The translations under genes were made by a program, and so were the position numbers. From positions 41,690,271 to 41,754,270 of the forward strand of contig CM064874.1 in the NCBI GenBank assembly GCA_032719365.1: DNA of 64,000 bases, written 5' to 3'. Shown piece after piece: positions 57,767 to 64,000 of this stretch. Below the pieces are notes generated by a model. The model searched no databases. It saw only the letters and a list, made by a program, of their open reading frames with translations, and had not been told where the DNA came from. The first letter of the stretch is position 1. The number at the start of each line of letters is the position of its first letter. The stretch comes from Prinsepia uniflora (Eukaryota > Streptophyta > Magnoliopsida > Rosales > Rosaceae).

Positions 57767-60700
57767 TGACAGGACCCATCCCAATCCCCCCAGGATTAGT
57801 GCGGGATGACCCTGCTCCCATCTGACACGGAGTGTCAGACAAGGGATATTTCCGACCTTTTCCCTCCCGGGCTATCAGAGTACGCCAGGATCCAGAGGAG
57901 GTATGTGATATCTCGGTCTTTGCTACAATCCACATCCGATGTCAACCTGAAGGGCAGTCAAAACATTAAAAACTGTGAGTGGACAAAACAAGAGTTTATA
58001 AAAACATTTAATAAGAAGATATTTGTACCCTTCACTAAAAAGCATGCATGCATTGGAAAACCATTTAACCAAAGAAACTATACGTGGGAACTAAGCCCAA
58101 TTCAGATATAAACCAAGGTCGAAAGGACCACAATGAAAACGACCATACGGGCCACTGCCCAAATCCATAAGGGACTCGGCCCCAAACCATAAAGAAACCA
58201 AGTACACGAGCCACTGCTCAAATCCTGTGCACACCTGTGCACACCACATATCATATATCATATATCATATATATATATACATATAAGTCACATAACCAAT
58301 CCTGTCACGGTATCCAAAGCTACGCGCGTGCTACCCGGGTCTCAATCCGAGTCTTCTCAAAGTCAAGGTCAATGTCCGCATGCCACTGATCCTACTCGAG
58401 GTAATAGTAACCATAGCCTTCCTGAGAGTAAGGAACCCAACTGGGGGGTGACTCCACTCAGTCGGTGCTCCGTGACTACTCCGGGGTCCACCCAGGCCAA
58501 CGACCCTCCCCGGAGGAGATAATAGAAGTAAAGGAAGGTAGATGAACATATATACATAACATAATATCCATGCCTGGTTCCCCTGAACCGTCATGATCCA
58601 TAATATCTCTAACCAAGGTAACATGCCGGTTCCCATAAACCGTCAAGTACCGTAATAACATAACCGAGGTAACATGCCGGTTCCCATAAACCGTCATGTA
58701 CCGTAATAACCAACAAGGGTTCATGCCGGTTCCTATAAACCGTCATGAACCACGATACCATAACAAGGGTTCATGCCGGTTCCCATAAACCGTCATGAAC
58801 CTGGGAATCCATTTAAGGTTCCCTGACCTGAAATCAAAACCGTAAAGTGACTGGGTCTCGAGCCCGAACATAGGACATCAGCTGGGCACCGTGCCCGGAA
58901 TCTGAGGTCATATGCCCGAGACAAAACCAAATGGGTCTCATACTCGAGTTTATCCTTTTGAAATTCAAATCCAGTTCATTTAAATCAATACAGAGATACA
59001 GACCCGTATAAGCACCGTATAAGGCCGAAACCTCGAAATACGTGTTTATACGTAACCACATACAAATGCACCCATGGCATTACAAACAAGCATTTAAAAC
59101 AAATAATAAACATTTATGCATGCACCAATTTAGAAAACAAGGTCCACTCACAGACCGTCCGAGCTGCCGCCTCGATTTGCGTGCCATACGGCTCCCCGAG
59201 CCGATCACCGTCACCGGGACTCCCAAACAAGCATATCTAAAGGTTACTACTAACCTATGCAAGTCTATATTAAAAACCCTAAACTTTCCCGGAAAAGTCA
59301 ACGTTCCCCGTACACGTTTCCCGAGGTGAAAAACCTCAATTTGACAAACTTAACGATCTACGATCGACACGAAACCACCGCCATTGGATCCGGATCGTCG
59401 AAACCTTTAAAATGACACTGAACCCACTCAAAACAGTGTTCACACGCTCCCCCACGCGCCTGGTCAACGCAAAAGTTAACGCTGCTACAGTGCTGCTGAC
59501 GTCATCGCTGACGTCATGCTGATATCATCGCTGACGTCATGCTGACAGCTGTCGGGTCTGACATGTTAGACTCTGACAGCTGCCACGTGTCACGCTCCCA
59601 TTGGTCCACTGTCTAACATGTCAGCTGACATTGTCAGATCTGACAATGCTGACGTCATCCCTGACATGATGACGTCAGCAGGATGACGTCATCAGTCATC
59701 CCCGTCTTCTCGCCGGGTCGACCTGAAAGTCTGCAATCGGGTCGCCGTGACCCGCAGCTTGACCCGACCGGTTCTCTTCACTCCGGCCACCATTTCTCCT
59801 CCCGTTTGTCCCATTCTACTCGTCTGAATCTAACCTAAAGTTCTATGACCTTAAAATGTAAGAAAAACATCAAAAACCCGTACCTTCAATTCGGCTATGG
59901 CGGCCGTGACTTCTCCCGCCGTTCACGGCTGTTCCAGGCCGTCTAACACCTCGAAACCGATCCTAGTCATCTCCTGGGATCCCTAGAAACCTTACCCAAT
60001 TAATGGAATCGAGTAAAAACCATTAAAATCCAATTTTCAAAATTCGAATATTTCCTTACCTCACGGGTTCGACTCCCCGCCGTGGCCACCGCCGTCCCCG
60101 GCCGTGGCTTGCCATCCTCAGCCTCTCACCACCTCCTCACGGTCATATTTGTGCTCAGAGGGTCCTTGTGATGGTGGGGTGTGCGTTTCGAGTTTGTGAA
60201 GGAAAAGGAAGAAAATGAAAAATGAAGAAGAATGATGAAGGTGATGTCGTGGAAGAGAAGGGAGAAGGAGATGATGGCTGATGAGAGAAGAGAAATGGAG
60301 GGTGAGGATTGAATGATTAAAATAGAATGGATGGCTAAGATTTAAGGTTGTTAGGATTAATTTTAAAATAATTAAAATATTATTATTTAATTACTTAGAT
60401 CCACATTTTGGGGGAGCTAGCCAATAGGATGAGTGACACTTGTCACTCATCCATGGGTCCCACCAAAATATATGCCCAATCAGATTTCGCCAAATCGTCT
60501 CCGTCTCGAAGTTCGTGCATAGTGAAATCGAACTTCCATGACCTATAACTCTCCCGTTCGAAGTCCGATTTCAGTGTGCCGCTTGCCTATGGATTCGTAT
60601 CATCCTTATCTACGTAACGATCTTCGGCCCTCGACCATCGGACCTCTTGGTCAAAAAGTCAACATTTGACCCCATTTAACCAAAATTACCAAAATGTCCC

Positions 60701-60967
60701 TAAACTTCCGAACGTCATAACTTCCTCCTCGAATGTCGGAATTGAACGTGCCACCTGTCTATGAACTCGTGACGTCACGAACTACGTCACGGTCATCGGT
60801 CAAAGTCCATTTGACCGCCCGATTGAAAAGTCAATGTTTTGCCACGATAAGGGGCAAAACGGTCATTTCGCACCTTTCGTCCGATTTCGCTCTACTAATC
60901 ACCGATTAACCTCATTAATCGTGATTAGTCACTAATCTAATCTAGGAATTTGGTACGGGTCGTTACA
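57767..60967 (-). repeat. 5' LTR of the non-autonomous element
   Basis: 3,201 bp. Hairpin array at about 58610-58805 (one unit more than the sister LTR). Six TGACGTCA sites at 59497, 59509, 59532, 59650, 59670 and 59684. The left edge abuts the primer site and the right edge the TCTTG duplication. Confidence 0.94.
59497..59691 (-). promoter_or_regulatory. Cluster of six TGACGTCA sites (5' LTR)
   Basis: The same enhancer-like cluster as 53330-53491, but with a different internal arrangement: an inserted GACAGCTGTCGGGTCTGACA stretch, a degenerate GATATCATC copy, and a site gained at 59650 where the sister LTR has AACGTCAT. The count stays at six. Confidence 0.6.
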
Positions 60968-61456
60968 TCTTGCAACTGCGGCTTCAGTTCTTTCAACTCA
61001 GCTGGCGCCATACGATACGGAGTCTGAGATATAGGTTGCGTACCTGAAACCAGATCGATGGTGAACTCGACATCTCGGTGCGGTGGCAATCCCGGTAGAT
61101 CCTCCGGAAAGACATCCGGGAACTCCCGTACCATCGGTATATCCTCCACCCTCAACGGTGCAGCACGTGCGTCTACCACGTGAGCCAAGTATCCCTGGCA
61201 CCTTTTCCTCAACAACTTACTCGCCTTCAGGGCTGAAATCACTCCGACAGGAGTTGCTCGCTGTATTCCCTGAAAGGTGGTTTCAGGTAACCCCAGACTC
61301 CGAAAAGTAACCTTCTTATCGACATATTCGATAGAAGCATGATGGGGTGTCAATCCATTCCCAAAATGACATCGAAATCATGTAAGTCCAAGAGTATCAG
61401 GCCAGCTACCAATCCAACATCACCTACCAATACGGGACACTCCCGCAACACTTGGT
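60968..61456 (-). pseudogene. Gypsy pol: protease C-terminus to RT start, broken
   Basis: Minus strand from about 61456: a segment with VLVGDVGLVAGLILL and VILGMD near 61350, then (after a frameshift) HHASIEYV..., and finally FPDVFPEDLPGLPP and PYRMAPAELKELK just before the nested element. This is the conserved run between aspartic protease and RT in Ty3/gypsy pol. It is interrupted at 60967 and continues at 51587-51522. Confidence 0.88.
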
Positions 61457-62679
61457 TTACCACAAATACATCTCCTCTGGCGTACTCACACCCATGTCAC
61501 AGTCCAGTGTGGACACCTCTCTATCCGCCAACAACTCACAATCCCGCGATATAAACGAGTGAGTAGCCCCGGGATCAATTAAAGCACAAACATTATGTCC
61601 AAAGAACGTGAGTGTACCTGTCACAACACCAGGTACTGCCCGGACCTCCTGCTGCGTAACCGCAAAAACTCGGGCATGTGGTCCAGCTGCTCGCCCACGG
61701 CCCCTGCCCCTCAGTCCACTAGTCGCTCCAGCACCTCCTCCCTTAGTACTCCCAGTCCCAGAAACTGCAGCTGTGTTCCATCCCTGCTCTGCTGCACCCC
61801 GACCTGCGCCACCACCCTGTGGCAAAGATGGACACTCCCTCCGGTAGTGGCCCCGCTCGCCACAGAAGAAACAAATAACACTAGAAGCATCTCGAGCAAA
61901 ACCACCACCCTTCCGTCCTGTGGAAGCAACCGAGGTCGCGCTCGCCTGCGAAGCCGACTGTGCTCTAGGCACTCTGAATTCGGGACTCTGAAAATTACCA
62001 GGCCTACCAAAACGATCATTGCCTGCGGATGAAGCTCCACCATACGATCCAGGAAATGAATGCTCTCGACGTTGTCCACCACCTGAGTACTGTGGACGTG
62101 TCGGGAGACTAGCCTCAACCCGCACTGCGGCATCAGACAACTCTCTGAGTGTAGTAAAAGCTCTGGCCGTCACAATGGCCGTATCTCACCTCGTAGGCCA
62201 ACCTCAAACCTACGACATTTCTCAGCCTCAGTAGACACAAAGGTAGGAGCAAAACGAGCTAGCATCTGAAACCTCTGCTCAAACTCTGCTACAGACATGC
62301 TCCCCTACTGGAGCTGCAGAAACTCTGTCTCCCTGGCATCACGGAATGAACGGGGATAGTACTGATCCAGGAACCGTTCACGAAAGGTCTCCCAGGTCAC
62401 TGTATGGGTATCCCAACCCGATAACTCCAGAGTATACCACCACTCATAAGCAGATCTATCTAGTAGAAAAGTGGCCAACACAACTCGCTCCTCAGGAGGA
62501 CAGTGCATCACAGCAAAAATCCGCTCAAACCGAGAAATCCAACGGTGGGCATCCTCGGGATCCGCCTCACCACTAAACACCGTAGCCCCAAGATGCTGGG
62601 CTCGCTCGATCGAAGCACTCTCGGCATCACTAGCGACGCCATCTGCAGGTCGTGGAGGGGGTTCACGTCGCGAAGGCAT
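61457..62679 (-). pseudogene. Gypsy gag with zinc knuckle and aspartic protease, broken
   Basis: Start ATG at 62679 (MPSRREPPPRP), about 85 bp from the primer site; the upstream in-frame ATG at 62847 lies in the LTR and is not the start. A retrotransposon gag domain follows (ISRFERIFAVMHC..., 62560-62310), then a CCHC knuckle CFFCGERGHYRREC at 61873-61832, a Gly/Arg-rich linker, and the protease motif DPGATHSF near 61576-61553. Lesions: TAG at 62307-62305, a frameshift near 62174 and another near 61490. The only coding member of the dominant family in the window. Lineage Tekay/Del-like is a guess. Confidence 0.9.
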
Positions 62680-62763
62680 GGCCGATCGTCCTTTCTGAAA
62701 GAGGCATAAGTTAGTACAATAATCGAGGCACACCCAAGTGCCAGACACGAACCGTAAACCTAT

Positions 62764-62775
62764 GCTCTGATACCA
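62764..62775 (-). other. Primer-binding site, initiator tRNA-Met, gag-pol element
   Basis: GCTCTGATACCA on plus (TGGTATCAGAGC on minus), two bases from the LTR end at 62778. Identical to the site of the nested non-autonomous element. Confidence 0.9.
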
Positions 62776-62790
62776 ATTGACAGGACCCAC

Positions 62791-62815
62791 CCCGATTATC
62801 GCCTCGATAATCGGG
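62791..62815 (-). repeat. Perfect 11-bp-stem hairpin near the LTR end
   Basis: CCCGATTATCG, loop CCT, CGATAATCGGG. The 3' LTR stub has the same stem with loop TCT (51090-51114). Other subfamilies have AATCCC-GGG-GGGATT at the same place (for example near 34847). Confidence 0.85.
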
Positions 62816-63369
62816 AAGCATCCTGCTCCCGTCTGACAATCGAACACAAAAGACTAGAAAACCAAATAGAATTACATCACACCCATTGTCAGACCAGGGA
62901 GATTAAACAAATACAACCGACTGGACATCAAGTCCATAGTTTCACATAGCATAATATTACAAAACAAGATGAAGAACAAATCCTACTATGTGAACTAACT
63001 ACTCCGCAACGGAAAACTTTATGCCTCCGCCTCTGCCTCGACGCTAGCCCCCGAACTTGTACCATGACCTGGTGGGTATTTAAAACAGCAAAGTGTGAGT
63101 GGACTAAAACAAAAGTTTGCAGAAAAACAGTTTAATGAAATCGGGTTTCGCTCTCCAATTTTATAATACGCATGCATAACCGGATATTCAAAAACCGCAT
63201 ACTAAACATTCGAAATCCCTTTTCCCGTATCATATGGAAAAACATTACAGCAACAGTTATAAACTCGTATGAAATGATATAATATTATCAAAAACCAGAA
63301 ATCTTCTTTTCGAAACATTAATCAAACCAAATCATGTAAACTGAATTAATAATCACAATCAAGCCGTTG

Positions 63370-63605
63370 GATCTATCCGAGTCTTTAAACTCAATATCAG
63401 GCCTTCCCAGGATATCAACAAGTCTTTAAACTCAAAACATAATCAATAGGCCTCGGGGGTATCACAATAACCGAGTCTTTAAACTCACAAGTCTTTAAAC
63501 TCAATCCGGGTCTTTAAACCCAATTTCGGGCCCGCCCCGTCATCAATTAACCGGGTCTTTAAACCCAAAACCAGATCCAACAATCATACCGGGTCTTTAA
63601 ACCCA
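63370..63605 (-). repeat. Hairpin array GAGTCTTTAAACTC / GGGTCTTTAAACCC
   Basis: Two perfect GAGTCTTTAAACTC copies and two with an AAGT arm, followed by three GGGTCTTTAAACCC copies. Very similar in layout to 37320-37565. Confidence 0.9.
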
Positions 63606-64000
63606 AAACCATTTTATAAAGCACAAAAAACCAGGATCCCTCGTGATCTGTTTTCCAAAACCATTTCGAAATCACATATCGTCATAATAGGACTTATGTC
63701 CGGATTTGTCATGCAATTTCCGTAAATCAATTCACAATATAATCAAACCATCATTAAAACGTAACATGCATAATCATATCCAAATACTTCATCAAAACAT
63801 CATACATGCATAGGAGAAAACTGTAACCTCGAAATGCGTGAAATACGATAATCACCTCGAAAAGCGTGAAATTACGTAAAACCGAAATATCATGATTATC
63901 AACATAAATCATATATGAAAACATAAACAAAGGAGTAAAAATAGTCATGCATGCACGGTTTAGAAATCAAAAGTCCACTCATGGTTTTCGGACGCGTCAA

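Larger units (their letters stand above)
51588..60967 (-). mobile_element. Complete non-autonomous LTR element (LARD-like), TSD TCTTG
   Basis: Two LTRs of 3,167 and 3,201 bp flank a 3,012-bp interior, and TCTTG is duplicated at 51583-51587 and 60968-60972. It reads right to left: 5' LTR 57767-60967, Met-type primer site 57752-57763, interior, polypurine tract 54767-54755 (AAGGAGGGAAGGT on minus), 3' LTR 51588-54754. The interior has no gag or pol motif and only short ORFs. The LTRs are very similar (a few percent different by eye plus repeat-unit changes), so the insertion is fairly young. It presumably used proteins from coding relatives sharing its LTR ends and primer site. Confidence 0.94.
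62778..64000 (-). repeat. 5' LTR of the gag-pol element, cut by the window end
   Basis: It starts TGACAGGACCCACCCCG next to the primer site and includes the conserved GTGAGTGGAC block near 63094 and a hairpin array. It carries on past 64000. ORFs in it are not genes. Confidence 0.9.

Noticed and set aside
62680..62847. Upstream ATG extending the gag ORF by 56 codons
   Set aside because: The extension would start inside the LTR and read through the primer-binding site; the start at 62679 fits gypsy gag.

Overview
This window looks like a repeat-dense, gene-poor stretch of a flowering-plant nuclear genome, probably a eudicot (the species cannot be told). Almost every base belongs to LTR retrotransposons, their solo LTRs or Mutator-like DNA transposons, nested inside one another. 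I see no intact protein-coding gene. The recognisable coding sequence is broken Ty1/copia pol, broken Ty3/gypsy gag-pol, a possible F-box/LRR-like gene remnant and a possible captured exon.

Layout. 1-7107: an Athila-like Ty3/gypsy element that has lost its coding region (partial 5' LTR, 3.7 kb non-coding interior, complete second LTR that is itself followed by a primer-binding site). 7305-11599: a solo LTR carrying a nearly perfect 1.3 kb internal tandem duplication. 11708-15083: a decayed LTR of the same family with an older internal duplication. 15084-18183: a MULE-like end, a hairpin, an array of about 180-bp repeats and a possible gene remnant. 18184-30211: a long-TIR MULE-like element that received a 10.1 kb copia element (18256-28375, target duplication AATTT), which in turn received a solo LTR (23056-26095, ATTTA). 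30866-41474: a reverse-oriented non-coding LTR element holding two solo LTRs (31851-34873, GATGT; 36784-40222, AACGA). About 43690-49786: a second relic of the same copia family, with a MITE and a solo LTR (46546-49362, GCAAA). 49787-64000: a multi-level nest in which a gypsy gag-pol element (51077 to beyond the window, minus strand) with a partly inverted reverse transcriptase is split by a complete 9.4 kb non-autonomous element (51588-60967, TCTTG).

One LTR family dominates. It reads from TGTAACGACCCG to GGTCCTGTCA, is about 3 kb long, and is followed by a TGGTATCAGAGC initiator-Met primer-binding site. Five solo LTRs were delimited here from perfect 5-bp target duplications. The only coding member in the window carries gag, aspartic protease and RT typical of Ty3/gypsy (Tekay/Del-like chromovirus is my guess; no chromodomain is visible).

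The most interesting structure is inside these LTRs. About 65-80% of the way along, each subfamily carries a different array of short direct repeats, and every repeat unit is itself an inverted repeat. Both arms change together between units: GACGTC-AGG-GACGTC, GACATC-AGG-GATGTC and AGCATC-AGG-GATGCT; GAGTCTTTAAACTC and GGGTCTTTAAACCC. Further upstream, the youngest copies carry clusters of TGACGTCA bZIP-type sites, and a hairpin sits just before the LTR end. I infer an LTR with an enhancer cluster followed by a leader full of structured, compensating hairpins.
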